Origin: Clostridiales bacterium
Lineage (GTDB): Bacteria; Bacillota; Clostridia; Oscillospirales; CAG-272
NCBI GenBank assembly: GCA_003523225.1
Contig: DPGK01000004.1
Span: 62,001 to 126,000, forward strand
DNA: 64,000 nucleotides
Reading direction: 5' to 3'
The notes beneath the pieces were generated by a model. That model worked only from the letters and a program-made list of their open reading frames with translations, was not told the DNA's origin and made no database searches. This document shows, piece after piece, positions 1 to 7,378 of the stretch (position 1 is its first letter; each line of letters opens with the position of its first letter). The translations under genes were made by a program, and so were the position numbers.

Positions 1-2
1 CT

Positions 3-56
3 GCGGCGGCGGCTGCCGCCAACGCAGCCATGAACGGCGGCGGCGGAATGTATTGA
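3..56 (+). CDS. C-terminal end of an unidentified protein (partial)
   Basis: Only the last 17 codons lie in the window: an alanine-rich stretch, then an asparagine/methionine/glycine tail ending GGGGMY and a TGA stop at 54-56. A strong terminator-like hairpin follows at once. A Gly/Met-rich tail is typical of GroEL chaperonins, but 17 residues cannot establish that, so no function is assigned. The frame is chosen because it alone gives a low-complexity Ala/Gly tail that stops just before the hairpin. Confidence 0.35.
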   Translation, partial: AAAAAANAAMNGGGGMY

Positions 57-72
57 TAACAGAATGATCCGT

Positions 73-124
73 GGGGCTGTTGCATTGCCGGCTTTATGCC
101 GGCGTGCAGCAACCCCTTGTTTTC
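73..124 (+). terminator. Rho-independent terminator after the partial gene
   Basis: Outer arms GGGGCTGTTGCA (73-84) and TGCAGCAACCCC (105-116) pair with one mismatch and one G-U pair. An inner GCCGGC/GCCGGC stem lies at 87-103. A short T-rich tail (TTGTTTTC) follows. It sits 16 bases after the stop at 56 and separates that gene from the lipoprotein. Confidence 0.7.
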
Positions 125-179
125 GATATCCGGCTACTGTCCCCCTGACGGACAAATGGCTTCGGGGGGGCAGGGTGTG

Positions 180-209
180 TTGGCACGTCTGTCCCTTTTT
201 TCGTATAAA
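180..209 (+). promoter_or_regulatory. Possible sigma-A promoter of the lipoprotein gene
   Basis: TTGGCA at 180-185, an 18-base spacer, and TATAAA at 204-209. It lies 25 bases before the chosen ATG at 235. The match is fair, not strict. Confidence 0.45.
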
Positions 210-234
210 ATCAGAAAAATCAAGAGGTATTGAC

Positions 235-2604
235 ATGAAAAAGATGAGTTTGCTCCTTATCATCGCCCTTTTGGCGGCGTGTTTTGCCGCAGGCTGTACC
301 CCTGAAAATGTTCCTGAGATCACAACGGCTCCTGATGTTACGGATTCCGTGGAGACAAAGCCCGGACTTACCGTTATTGACAGTGAACGCAAAACAAAGT
401 TTGTGCTTATCCGCCCCGACATGAAAAGCAGTGAAAGCCCGGAGGTCGTTGCCGCGAAAAAGATCAGAAACGCTTTTGTGGCGGCGGGAATTGAGATTAC
501 CTTTACAACTGATTTTGATACTGAATCGGAATTTGAAATAATCGTCGGCGATACCGAACGCAACATTGAGGGCTTTACGTCGCCGGATTGGCAGACGCTG
601 TGCAGCGGTGGATATCTCATTGCGGCGGTCGGAAGCAAGATAGTCATTTCCGGCGGCACCGAAGGACTTGAAGCGGCGGCGGATCGTTTTATCGGGATGA
701 TACCCGACAGCGGCGCTTTTGAGCTGCCTGCCGATTTCAGGATCACGGGAAATCCCGGCGCACCCCTCAGCAGCCTAACCTGCGGCGGCGTATCTCTTGA
801 CAGGTTTTATATTGAGTACCCCGAGGGCGACTCGGTCTGCTCGGTTGCGGCGTACACACTGCGGAGCAAAGTATTTGAGACTGCGGGAGTTTTGATGGAG
901 GAATCGAAATCGGAGGACGGGCAGTACAGGATACTGCTTTCTCTGCTTCCGGATCTATCTGACGGAGACGCCGGCAGCTTTACAGTCACCGTTGACGGTA
1001 CGACCGTAAATATCTGCGGAACATCACGCGGCGGTCTTTCGCGCGGAATTAACGAAGCGCTTGATTATTTTGCCGAAAACGGAGAAAACGGAGTGTATGA
1101 TATGAAAAACGGAGAAGTATTTTCGCATAAATACGGCAAGGTCGTATGCTATGAGGACTTTGGCGCAAAGGGCGACGGAGTCACCGACGACGGCGCGGCA
1201 ATAGCGGCGGCGCATGAATACGCCAATAAGAACGGTCTGCCGGTATTTGCGCGCGAGGATGCGACCTATTACATAGGCGGGGCGGCGCGCGACATCCGTA
1301 TTATGACCGATACGGACTGGAGCAGCGCCCTGTTTATAATCGACGACAGAAATGTGGAAAACTGTGCTAAGGAGGTTTTTCTTGTTGCACCATCCGAGGG
1401 ACTTATTACGCTTTCCGGCGTTGAAAAGCTCTCTGCGGGTCAGAAAAACATCGGTATAAAGCTGCCCTCCGACTGCATAGTCACTGCGGTCAACAGCGAG
1501 AAAAAGCAGTACATACGCTACGGCAACAACCAGAACAGCGGAGCGCCTCAGCAGGATAATTTCCTCGTTGACAAGGACGGCAATGTTTCGGACGACACAC
1601 CGATACTTTGGAATTTTGAAAAGCTGACCTCGCTTGTTGCACGTCCGGTGGACGAAAAGACACTTACCCTTCGCGGCGGGATTTTCACCACAATTGCAAA
1701 TGCCGACCCCGGCACGGCTTATTACTATCGCGGAATACGCATCTACCGCTCGAATGTCGTCGTGGACGGTCTGAAGCATCTGATCGATGACGAGGGCGGA
1801 GTCGGCGCTCCGTATTTCGGATTCCTGATATTCAACGGTTCGGTAAATTCCGAGGTGAGAGATTGCGTTCTTACCGGACACAAGACGTATAAAAAGATCG
1901 GAAGCGCGGGTACTACCGTCAGTATGGGTACCTACGATATAACGGCTACATCGTGTCTCGGTCTCAAGGTGATAAATTGCTCGCAGACCAACGATATACT
2001 TGACAATAGTCGCTGGGGCGTTTTCGCTTCCAACTACTCAAAGAACATCTTCTTTGACGGAGTCAGCTTTTCACGGTTTGACGCACATCAGGGCGTTTAC
2101 AATGTAACGCTGAGGAACTGCCGGCTGGGACATCAGGGGATAAATCTAATAGGTCACGGAACAGCTCTTATCGAAAACACCACGGTTTACAACAAATACT
2201 TTATAAACCTGCGCAGCGACTACGGCAGCACATGGAACGGAGACCTGATAATACGCAACTGCACGTATATTCCCGCCGCAGGAGCAAGGTGTGACGCGAT
2301 AATTATCAACGGTTCAAACCCCGGAAGCCACGATTTCGGATATGTCTGCTATCTGCCGCGCAATATCGTTATCGAGGGGCTGGTCATTGAGGACAAAAAC
2401 CCGTCTTCGTCATCCTATGTCGGACCTCGTCTGTATTCAAAAATGAACACCAACTATGCAAGCGCCGGCTACAAGGCGGAATACCCGATGGTCATGACCG
2501 AAAGCGTGACTGTGAGCGGGCTTAAGACGGCTTCCGGAAAGCCGCTGACGGTGTCCGAAAACAGGTATATGTTTGCGGAGCTTGAAATCAAGTTTGCGGA
2601 TTGA
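235..2604 (+). CDS. Lipoprotein with pectate-lyase-like beta-helix domain
   Basis: A 789-residue predicted surface lipoprotein. It starts with a positively charged, hydrophobic signal ending in a lipobox (AAGC, Cys21), followed by a Thr/Pro/Glu-rich linker. Residues of roughly 60-300 form an alpha/beta region resembling the accessory N-terminal domains of carbohydrate-active enzymes. From about residue 303 the motif DFGAKGDGVTDDGAAI marks the start of a pectate-lyase-superfamily right-handed beta-helix, followed by repeated short strands with N/V/I turns to the C terminus. The open frame extends back to 64, but the ATG at 235 is preferred because GAGGT precedes it and it makes the signal peptide N-terminal. 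Such folds cleave or bind polysaccharides; the substrate cannot be told from sequence. It stands alone, bounded by a terminator upstream. Confidence 0.8.
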   Translation: MKKMSLLLIIALLAACFAAGCTPENVPEITTAPDVTDSVETKPGLTVIDSERKTKFVLIRPDMKSSESPEVVAAKKIRNAFVAAGIEITFTTDFDTESEFEIIVGDTERNIEGFTSPDWQTLCSGGYLIAAVGSKIVISGGTEGLEAAADRFIGMIPDSGAFELPADFRITGNPGAPLSSLTCGGVSLDRFYIEYPEGDSVCSVAAYTLRSKVFETAGVLMEESKSEDGQYRILLSLLPDLSDGDAGSFTVTVDGTTVNICGTSRGGLSRGINEALDYFAENGENGVYDMKNGEVFSHKYGKVVCYEDFGAKGDGVTDDGAAIAAAHEYANKNGLPVFAREDATYYIGGAARDIRIMTDTDWSSALFIIDDRNVENCAKEVFLVAPSEGLITLSGVEKLSAGQKNIGIKLPSDCIVTAVNSEKKQYIRYGNNQNSGAPQQDNFLVDKDGNVSDDTPILWNFEKLTSLVARPVDEKTLTLRGGIFTTIANADPGTAYYYRGIRIYRSNVVVDGLKHLIDDEGGVGAPYFGFLIFNGSVNSEVRDCVLTGHKTYKKIGSAGTTVSMGTYDITATSCLGLKVINCSQTNDILDNSRWGVFASNYSKNIFFDGVSFSRFDAHQGVYNVTLRNCRLGHQGINLIGHGTALIENTTVYNKYFINLRSDYGSTWNGDLIIRNCTYIPAAGARCDAIIINGSNPGSHDFGYVCYLPRNIVIEGLVIEDKNPSSSSYVGPRLYSKMNTNYASAGYKAEYPMVMTESVTVSGLKTASGKPLTVSENRYMFAELEIKFAD

Positions 2605-2648
2605 GCCACATTTTACGCGCGGGTGTACCGCGTGAGAAAATAAAAAAA

Positions 2649-2743
2649 TGAACACCACTTATATGTGTTCAAAAACGAGGAGATCTCAACGAAGATATGG
2701 AATAGCCGAAGCGGTACAAACCATATCAAGGAGAGATCTCCTC
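2649..2743. other. Nested inverted-repeat element, possible structured RNA or mobile remnant
   Basis: Two adjacent palindromic units. The first is TGAACAC (2649-2655) pairing with GTGTTCA (2665-2671). The second is larger: GAGGAGATCTC (2677-2687) pairs perfectly with GAGATCTCCTC (2733-2743). Inside it GATATGG (2694-2700) pairs with CCATATC (2721-2727), and inside that CCG/CGG closes an AAG loop at 2706-2714. The internal loops are nearly symmetric. The element ends 73 bases upstream of the -35 box of the next gene, so it is not in that mRNA if that promoter is used. No T tract follows it. I do not recognise it as a known riboswitch class. Confidence 0.55.
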
Positions 2744-2815
2744 TGATTATTTGTGCCTGTCCGGCTCAGGATCGGTTATTATTCAGAATCGGTCAGGGAT
2801 GTTATAAAATATCTC

Positions 2816-2844
2816 TTGACAAATGCGAAAGAATGCGCTATTAT
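2816..2844 (+). promoter_or_regulatory. Sigma-A promoter of the DMT transporter gene
   Basis: TTGACA at 2816-2821, a 17-base spacer, and TATTAT at 2839-2844. Transcription would start near 2851, leaving about 32 bases of leader before the ATG at 2883. This supports that start over the ATG at 2823, which lies inside the promoter. Confidence 0.75.
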
Positions 2845-2882
2845 ACTACCGTTATGCCACAAGAAAGGTCGTCAGGTCTTAT

Positions 2883-3791
2883 ATGAACTCCACCGCAACC
2901 GCTGTACTTCTGCTTCTCACAGGAATAGCATCAAGCGGAATTTATTCCGTCGGACTTGGTCCTGCAAACCGCCGCTGCAAAACTCTCTCTCAGCTGCAGC
3001 TATTCAACGGATGCTTTACGGCAATTGCGATGCTTTGCGCACTCACAGTAGCCGTTTTGCAGTGGGATAGTCTTTACCTGCCGCTCTCGGGTATTCTGGC
3101 TGCGTTTGCGTTCGGCTGTCTTTTCTCCGCAACTGTATTTACCAATCTGAAAGCGTTGGAGGAAGGTCCACTCTCTATTACAACGCTCATCGTCAATTTC
3201 AGCCTGATAATGCCGCTTGCTTATTCCTTCATTTTTCTTGGCGAGGCGGTAACGTTCACGCGCGTTGTAGGCATTATTATTCTTGTCATCTGCATGGTGC
3301 TGTTTGCAAATCCAAAGGTCACGGGAGAGGGGAAGTTCTCCGTCAGGTGGCTCGTCTATTCCGTGCTTGCCCTATTATGCAACGGTACGCTTTCGCTTAT
3401 TTCCAAGATATATTCGATGCATACCGATAACGCGTATGCGGTGCCATATCTTATTTACTGCTACTTTTTCGCTATGCTTGTTTCGTTCCTGCTTTTCTTT
3501 GTCCTTGACCGCAGGCAGAAAGAGAATGAAGGCACAAAAGTAAAAGCATTTTTTTCAAAACAGATGTGCGGTATCATCCTGCTTGTCGGCGCGGCAAATT
3601 ATCTTCTGAATCTATCCGTCGTCCGGCTTGCAACCGTGATGGACGGTGCTATCGTTTACCCTGCTATCCAGGGTGGGGGACCTATAATTGCCGCACTGCT
3701 TTCGTGGATTCTGTTCAAGGAACACATTTCCATGAAAAAAGCGGCGGCGATCGCCCTCGGTGCGGCGGCGATAGTGCTTCTTAATCTGTAA
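2883..3791 (+). CDS. DMT-superfamily (EamA-type) membrane transporter
   Basis: A 302-residue integral membrane protein made almost entirely of hydrophobic helices, about nine or ten by eye, arranged as two EamA-like halves. The first half carries an SLITTLIVNFS-like helix pair and a FLGEAVTFTRVVGI segment; the second repeats this plan as LFKEHISMKKAAAIALG. The repeated 'GE/KE... G(I/A)...' pattern is typical of drug/metabolite transporters. Start chosen at 2883 because the frame upstream overlaps the promoter; the ribosome site is weak (AGAAAGG, about 16 bases upstream). The gene appears monocistronic. Substrate unknown; family members move amino acids, nucleotide sugars or other metabolites. 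Confidence 0.8.
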   Translation: MNSTATAVLLLLTGIASSGIYSVGLGPANRRCKTLSQLQLFNGCFTAIAMLCALTVAVLQWDSLYLPLSGILAAFAFGCLFSATVFTNLKALEEGPLSITTLIVNFSLIMPLAYSFIFLGEAVTFTRVVGIIILVICMVLFANPKVTGEGKFSVRWLVYSVLALLCNGTLSLISKIYSMHTDNAYAVPYLIYCYFFAMLVSFLLFFVLDRRQKENEGTKVKAFFSKQMCGIILLVGAANYLLNLSVVRLATVMDGAIVYPAIQGGGPIIAALLSWILFKEHISMKKAAAIALGAAAIVLLNL

Positions 3792-3899
3792 AAACGCGCG
3801 TGAGCTGACTTGTTCACATATAATGCTTTATTTATAAGACTTTGGATGCATGGCTTTTTACAAATCAGAAATATAATTGTATAAAATTTATAATTGGTA

Positions 3900-3928
3900 T
3901 TGCTTTTGTGACTTTAATATGGTATAAT
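3900..3928 (+). promoter_or_regulatory. Sigma-A promoter of the surface-protein gene
   Basis: TTGCTT at 3900-3905, a 17-base spacer, and TATAAT at 3923-3928. A short hairpin (CACCGG/CCGGTG, 3940-3956) begins about five bases after the expected start of transcription and ends before the ribosome site AAGAAAGGTG (3961-3970). Confidence 0.75.
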
Positions 3929-3977
3929 CTTCTTAACGACACCGGATGTGCCGGTGATTAAAGAAAGGTGATTTACA

Positions 3978-4928
3978 ATGAAGAGATTACTGTCAGTTCT
4001 TATCTGCGCGCTGCTGCTGGTTTCCGCGTTCTGCGTATCCGCATCAGCCGCCAATACGCTCACCAAAAGTTATGATGAAGCCAAAGACGGCGAACTGCTT
4101 TACGATGTTGTGTTCAACGCTCAGGATGGCGTTTATGTTCCCGGCGTTATCAGCTCGGTAGCAGATTCCGAAGCTTCTACTGTTGATATTTCTGCTGACG
4201 GTAAAACCGTAAAGCTAACTCACGCAGAAGCCAAAAAAGGCAGGTTCTGGTGGGGCGGCGCTATTGAGGGGCTTACCCTTGGTGAAGGCAAAAGCTACAC
4301 CCTTACCGGTAAGGTCAGGATCAGCGGAGTAAACGCCGGTGTGTACTTCAACAATGCCGGAACGGTAATTGACAATCTCTACGGCTTTTACGGCGGAAGA
4401 GAGAGCGGCGACATGACGCTTGCCAAGGGCGGCAAAAAGACCACCGGTACTGTAATGGTAGACGGTAAGCTCCTTTGCAACGGTTCTGCTTACGCTTCTC
4501 TTGATTTCCAGGGAATGCAGGCGGCAAGCGCCGACGGATATGTCGATCTCATGATCGTTGTTGAGGGCTATAATTTCTCGGTCTACTTCAACGGTGAACT
4601 GTTTGACATGCACGCCGGAACCGCTGATGAATTTGCCGCGTCCGGTGACGTTGGTATCGTTTTCTACATTTACAATAAGGATTCCGGAATTGAAGCCTCC
4701 AACTTCAAGCTTTACAAAGGCAACATACTGAACGCCCCCGTTGACACCGATCCCGTGGTCACCGATGCTCCGGTCGTTACAGACGCTCCGGTAGTTACCG
4801 AGGCTCCCGTGGATACTCAGCCCGATTCTCCCGTAACCGGAGATAACGGAATGATCTGGCTTGCAATAGTTGCTCTTGTTGCCCTTCTCGGCACAGCAGT
4901 AGCTGTCAAGGCAGTCCGCGTAAAATAA
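3978..4928 (+). CDS. Secreted surface protein with sortase-like C-terminal signal
   Basis: A 316-residue protein with a clear signal peptide (MKRLLSVLICALLLVSAFC, cleavage likely after ASA). The middle, about residues 30-250, is a beta-rich region resembling LamG/concanavalin-like carbohydrate-binding domains (alternating 'SYTLTGKVRI', 'GYVDLMIVVEG', 'FSVYFNGE' strands). A PVVTDA repeat linker follows. It then has SPVTGD, a hydrophobic helix of about 22 residues and the basic end RVK. That order (xPxTG, helix, positive tail) is the plan of sortase-anchored wall proteins, though LP is replaced by SP. Ribosome site AAGAAAGGTG is well placed. It is followed by a strong terminator, so it is monocistronic. 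Ligand unknown. Confidence 0.7.
   Translation: MKRLLSVLICALLLVSAFCVSASAANTLTKSYDEAKDGELLYDVVFNAQDGVYVPGVISSVADSEASTVDISADGKTVKLTHAEAKKGRFWWGGAIEGLTLGEGKSYTLTGKVRISGVNAGVYFNNAGTVIDNLYGFYGGRESGDMTLAKGGKKTTGTVMVDGKLLCNGSAYASLDFQGMQAASADGYVDLMIVVEGYNFSVYFNGELFDMHAGTADEFAASGDVGIVFYIYNKDSGIEASNFKLYKGNILNAPVDTDPVVTDAPVVTDAPVVTEAPVDTQPDSPVTGDNGMIWLAIVALVALLGTAVAVKAVRVK
4740..4821 (+). repeat. Tandem PVVTDA-coding repeats
   Basis: Inside the surface-protein gene the codons repeat a six-residue unit, with the order PVDTD, PVVTDA, PVVTDA, PVVTEA, PVDTQ. The Pro/Thr/Val-rich repeat forms the spacer between the folded domain and the C-terminal anchor. The DNA copies differ at third positions, so it is an old repeat. 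Confidence 0.7.
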
Positions 4929-4948
4929 TCTGAATAAAAAATAGTTTT

Positions 4949-4984
4949 GGCTGCTGCGCATTTGCGCAGCAGCCCGTTTTTTTT
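4949..4984 (+). terminator. Rho-independent terminator of the surface-protein gene
   Basis: GGCTGCTGCGCA (4949-4960) pairs perfectly with TGCGCAGCAGCC (4963-4974) over a two-base loop. C, G and eight T residues follow. Downstream lies the end of a minus-strand gene. Confidence 0.9.
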
Positions 4985-4997
4985 GCCAACGTGTGGC

Positions 4998-5189
4998 TTA
5001 TTTTTTCTTTCTGTTTGCTATGCAATACAGTATAAATGCAATAGAATTACACACGAGACCCAACCATAACAACACTTGATTTTCTCCCGGTTGAGCTATA
5101 CAAACAGCCAAACTTACAAGTCCTGTTAATGATAATAAAATTCTTATAACGGGAAGGATCAAACCTTTGTTCATATGCCAACAGCTCAT
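4998..5189 (-). CDS. Small two-helix membrane protein
   Basis: A 63-residue protein with two hydrophobic helices (about 11-33 and 38-57) and a basic end IANRKKK. Its ATG overlaps the stop codon of the upstream XRE regulator (ATGA), which indicates translational coupling and supports this start over a second ATG five codons in. The pair probably acts together at the membrane. It resembles no family I can name; small partners of this size are found beside membrane-linked XRE regulators in Clostridia (family-level impression). DNA is more AT-rich than its neighbours. Confidence 0.6.
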   Translation of the reverse strand: MSCWHMNKGLILPVIRILLSLTGLVSLAVCIAQPGENQVLLWLGLVCNSIAFILYCIANRKKK

Positions 5190-5659
5190 TTGTTTTTATT
5201 TTTATATGATATCCAACGACCGAGTAGATAAATACCTATCACCATTTCTACAATAGAAAGTCCCAACATGAAACCCGCGAAAAAATCTTGAATGTTTGTC
5301 CCGCCCATCATTTTTGACAAAACGAGCATAACAAGCCCCATAACTATAAAGATATATCCGATGATCATCTTTTTCTCATTCTTCAGATCCTGCATTTCCT
5401 TGATCATATCAATGATCTGATCATTGTCATAAGTATGTATGCTTTTTTCATCTTCTTCGCCATTGATCAATTCGGCAAGTGTGGTGTTCAGCTCTTTACA
5501 TAACGATTCAACTATGGAATAGTCGGGCATACATTTTCCCGTTTCCCATTTTGAGATCGTCTTATTTGAAACTCCCAACCGTTCAGCAAGTTGTTCCTGC
5601 GTCAGATTCTGTTCTTTTCGTTTTTTGGTAATATATTTACCTGTTGCGATCTGATCCAT
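5186..5659 (-). CDS. XRE-family regulator with C-terminal membrane helices
   Basis: A 157-residue protein. Residues of about 8-62 form a Cro/C1-type helix-turn-helix (YITKKRKEQNLTQEQLAERL, then GVSNKTISKWETGK). A charged linker (about 63-95) leads to two transmembrane helices near 98-117 and 125-147 and a lysine-rich end. Membrane-tethered XRE proteins are thought to couple an envelope signal to DNA binding. A strong ribosome site (GGAGG on the minus strand, near 5672) precedes the ATG. It forms a two-gene unit with the 63-residue protein, bounded at its 3' side by the convergent terminator at 4949-4984. AT-rich codons suggest later acquisition (inference). No target operator could be seen. 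Confidence 0.8.
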   Translation of the reverse strand: MDQIATGKYITKKRKEQNLTQEQLAERLGVSNKTISKWETGKCMPDYSIVESLCKELNTTLAELINGEEDEKSIHTYDNDQIIDMIKEMQDLKNEKKMIIGYIFIVMGLVMLVLSKMMGGTNIQDFFAGFMLGLSIVEMVIGIYLLGRWISYKNKNK

Positions 5660-5741
5660 AAGTGAAAACCTCCGTTAAGTCCTTCGTGTTGATAATAGCA
5701 TTTTTGTCTGCGAAATTACACCCCTTATAAGGAGAATATAG

Positions 5742-5915
5742 ATGGAATGGCTGTTTTTCTGCGCATTCAGCCTTTTTAAAAACGGGTTTTCTCACGCGTT
5801 TTTTGTATGCGATGTTTGGAAAATATCCCATAGCTTTTCCGCCGGTCGTAATGTCATGTATCCAAACACGGGCTATCCTTCAGCAGGATATTATTATATA
5901 CGGTCAACTGGATAA
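5742..5915 (+). CDS. Possible 57-residue small protein
   Basis: An open frame of 57 codons beginning with ATG at 5742, seven bases after AAGGAG (5729-5734). The product is rich in aromatic residues (MEWLFFCAFSLFKNGF at the N terminus) with a weakly hydrophobic first third. I recognise no family and see no clear promoter. It could be a real small membrane protein or a chance frame in the gap between the XRE gene and the sugar kinase. Confidence 0.25.
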   Translation: MEWLFFCAFSLFKNGFSHAFFVCDVWKISHSFSAGRNVMYPNTGYPSAGYYYIRSTG

Positions 5916-5997
5916 TGTCAAGAATGTTCTGCAAAAAGCAATCAAACATAAATACGGAAGACGCATGGTATCCATCGTTCCCATTATGAATACAGTT

Positions 5998-6022
5998 ATT
6001 CCGCAACCTGCGGTTGCGGAAT
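5998..6022 (+). terminator. Perfect hairpin, possible terminator
   Basis: ATTCCGCAACC (5998-6008) pairs without mismatch with GGTTGCGGAAT (6012-6022) over a three-base loop. The tail (ACTTTGTTAC) is only mildly T-rich. It lies before the sugar-kinase promoter and could stop read-through from upstream. The rest of 5916-6070 shows nothing I can identify. Confidence 0.4.
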
Positions 6023-6070
6023 ACTTTGTTACATTTGGTTGCGAAAAAATCAAAAAACGTCTTTTATGCC

Positions 6071-6099
6071 TTGACACGGCAGCCTTCATGCGATATAAT
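6071..6099 (+). promoter_or_regulatory. Consensus sigma-A promoter of the ROK kinase gene
   Basis: Exact TTGACA at 6071-6076, a 17-base spacer, and exact TATAAT at 6094-6099. The expected start (about 6106) coincides with the first base of a CGGGAG/CTCCCG hairpin (6106-6124), which is followed seven bases later by seven T residues. A second hairpin GCCGC-TTG-GCGGC (6144-6156) abuts the ribosome site. Confidence 0.85.
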
Positions 6100-6168
6100 T
6101 ATATGCGGGAGACTTGTCCTCCCGTATATTGTTTTTTTCTTGAGCCGCTTGGCGGCGGGAGGTATCTG

Positions 6169-7125
6169 ATGTATAGAATCGGAATAGATCTTGGCGGAAC
6201 GAATATTGCCGTCGGACTTGTGGATGAGAGTATGAATATTGTCGTAAAGCAAAGTATGCCCACTCAGGCGCAGCGCGCCCCCGAGCTTATCGTGGATGAT
6301 ATGGCGACGCTTTGCCGCCGCGTTGCCGCGGAAAAGGGAATTGCGATTTCTGAGGTCTCCGCGGTCGGTATCGCCTCTCCCGGAATCGTTGACAATGCTA
6401 CTGGGCGGGTGGAGTATGCAAACAATCTGCCTTTCCGCAAGCTTCCGATCGCGGATATGCTTAAAAGCCGCATAGGGGAGCTTCCGGTACATATTGCTAA
6501 CGACGCAAATGCGGCGGCGTGGGGCGAGGCGGTTGCCGGCGCGGCAAAGGGAAGCTCAAACTCGGTAATGATCACTCTCGGTACGGGCGTCGGCGGCGGA
6601 GTGATAATTGACAATAAGATCCTGACCGGCTTCAACAACGCCGGTGCGGAGCTCGGTCATATTGTCATAAGCGCAGGCGGACGTCAGTGTTCATGCGGCA
6701 GACTCGGCTGCTGGGAGGCTTACAGCTCTGCCACCGCTCTTATCAACATGACCCGCGAAAAGCTGGAGGAATGCCGCATAAAGGGACGTCACACTCTTAT
6801 CGAGGACATTGCAAACGAGCGCGGAAAGATATCGGGACGCACTGCATGCGATGCAATGCGCGCCGGGGACGAGGCGGCGGCAGAGGTGTTCCGTGAATAT
6901 GTATATTATCTGGCGTGCGGGCTTGTGAATATAATTAATATCTTCCAGCCGGAGGTCATATCTCTGGGCGGCGGAATTTCCAACGAAGGGGATTTCCTTC
7001 TTAAACCGCTTATCCCTATGGTACGCAAGGAGCAGTACGGTGGGGGAATCGTTCCCGAAACGCAGATCCGCATTGCAAAGCTGGGCAACGACGCGGGTAT
7101 CGTCGGCGCGGCGATGCTTAAATAA
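6169..7125 (+). CDS. glk: ROK-family sugar kinase, probable glucokinase
   Basis: A 318-residue cytoplasmic kinase that transfers phosphate from ATP to a hexose, most likely glucose. It has the N-terminal phosphate-binding loop DLGGTNIAVGLVD (about 6-18), a second ATP loop GTGVGGG near 140-148, the sugar-binding ELGH (161-164), and the ROK zinc motif CSCGRLGC with Cys174, Cys176 and Cys181. Length fits glucokinases of this family. The frame is open upstream to 5803, but that part spans the promoter; the ATG at 6169 has a strong GGGAGG site. It is alone between its own promoter and a terminator. ROK members also include N-acetylmannosamine and fructose kinases, so specificity is not certain. 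Confidence 0.85.
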   Translation: MYRIGIDLGGTNIAVGLVDESMNIVVKQSMPTQAQRAPELIVDDMATLCRRVAAEKGIAISEVSAVGIASPGIVDNATGRVEYANNLPFRKLPIADMLKSRIGELPVHIANDANAAAWGEAVAGAAKGSSNSVMITLGTGVGGGVIIDNKILTGFNNAGAELGHIVISAGGRQCSCGRLGCWEAYSSATALINMTREKLEECRIKGRHTLIEDIANERGKISGRTACDAMRAGDEAAAEVFREYVYYLACGLVNIINIFQPEVISLGGGISNEGDFLLKPLIPMVRKEQYGGGIVPETQIRIAKLGNDAGIVGAAMLK

Positions 7126-7149
7126 TTAATAATAGATATCCGGTTTTTG

Positions 7150-7206
7150 TCCGGGCGGTTTGTCGGAAGCTAAAAGCATCCGGCAGTCTGCCCGGATTTT
7201 TTGTTT
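7150..7206 (+). terminator. Rho-independent terminator of the ROK kinase gene
   Basis: TCCGGGC (7150-7156) pairs with GCCCGGA (7190-7196), with an inner TGTCGGA/TCCGGCA stem. Six T residues, G and TTTT follow. Confidence 0.85.
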
Positions 7207-7378
7207 TCATATATCATTTCGTAAGGCGGCGGGCTGCCGGTATTATGCCGAGGCTGTTTTTAATTCAATGTGAAAACAGGTTTAATAAGTAATTGATAGT
7301 ATATTTTCCGACAAGATGCAAAGAATAATAGAGCTGACCGACATCAAAAACAAGGATTCAAAAAGGAGATTTATATAA

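Noticed and set aside
1024..1881. 285-residue open frame on the minus strand inside the lipoprotein gene
   Set aside because: It lies wholly antisense to a well-supported gene with signal peptide and domain motifs; its translation is low in recognisable motifs and has no ribosome site.
2649..2743. Riboswitch for the DMT transporter
   Set aside because: The consensus promoter at 2816-2844 is downstream of the structure, so the leader would not include it, and it fits no riboswitch class I know. Kept only as an unexplained element.
4740..4821. Short tandem repeats as a CRISPR or mobile signature
   Set aside because: They are in frame and code for a Pro/Thr linker in a surface protein; no spacer-repeat structure.
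5803..6168. N-terminal extension of the ROK kinase by 122 codons
   Set aside because: The stretch contains an exact sigma-A promoter and two hairpins, and the normal kinase start with GGGAGG lies at 6169.
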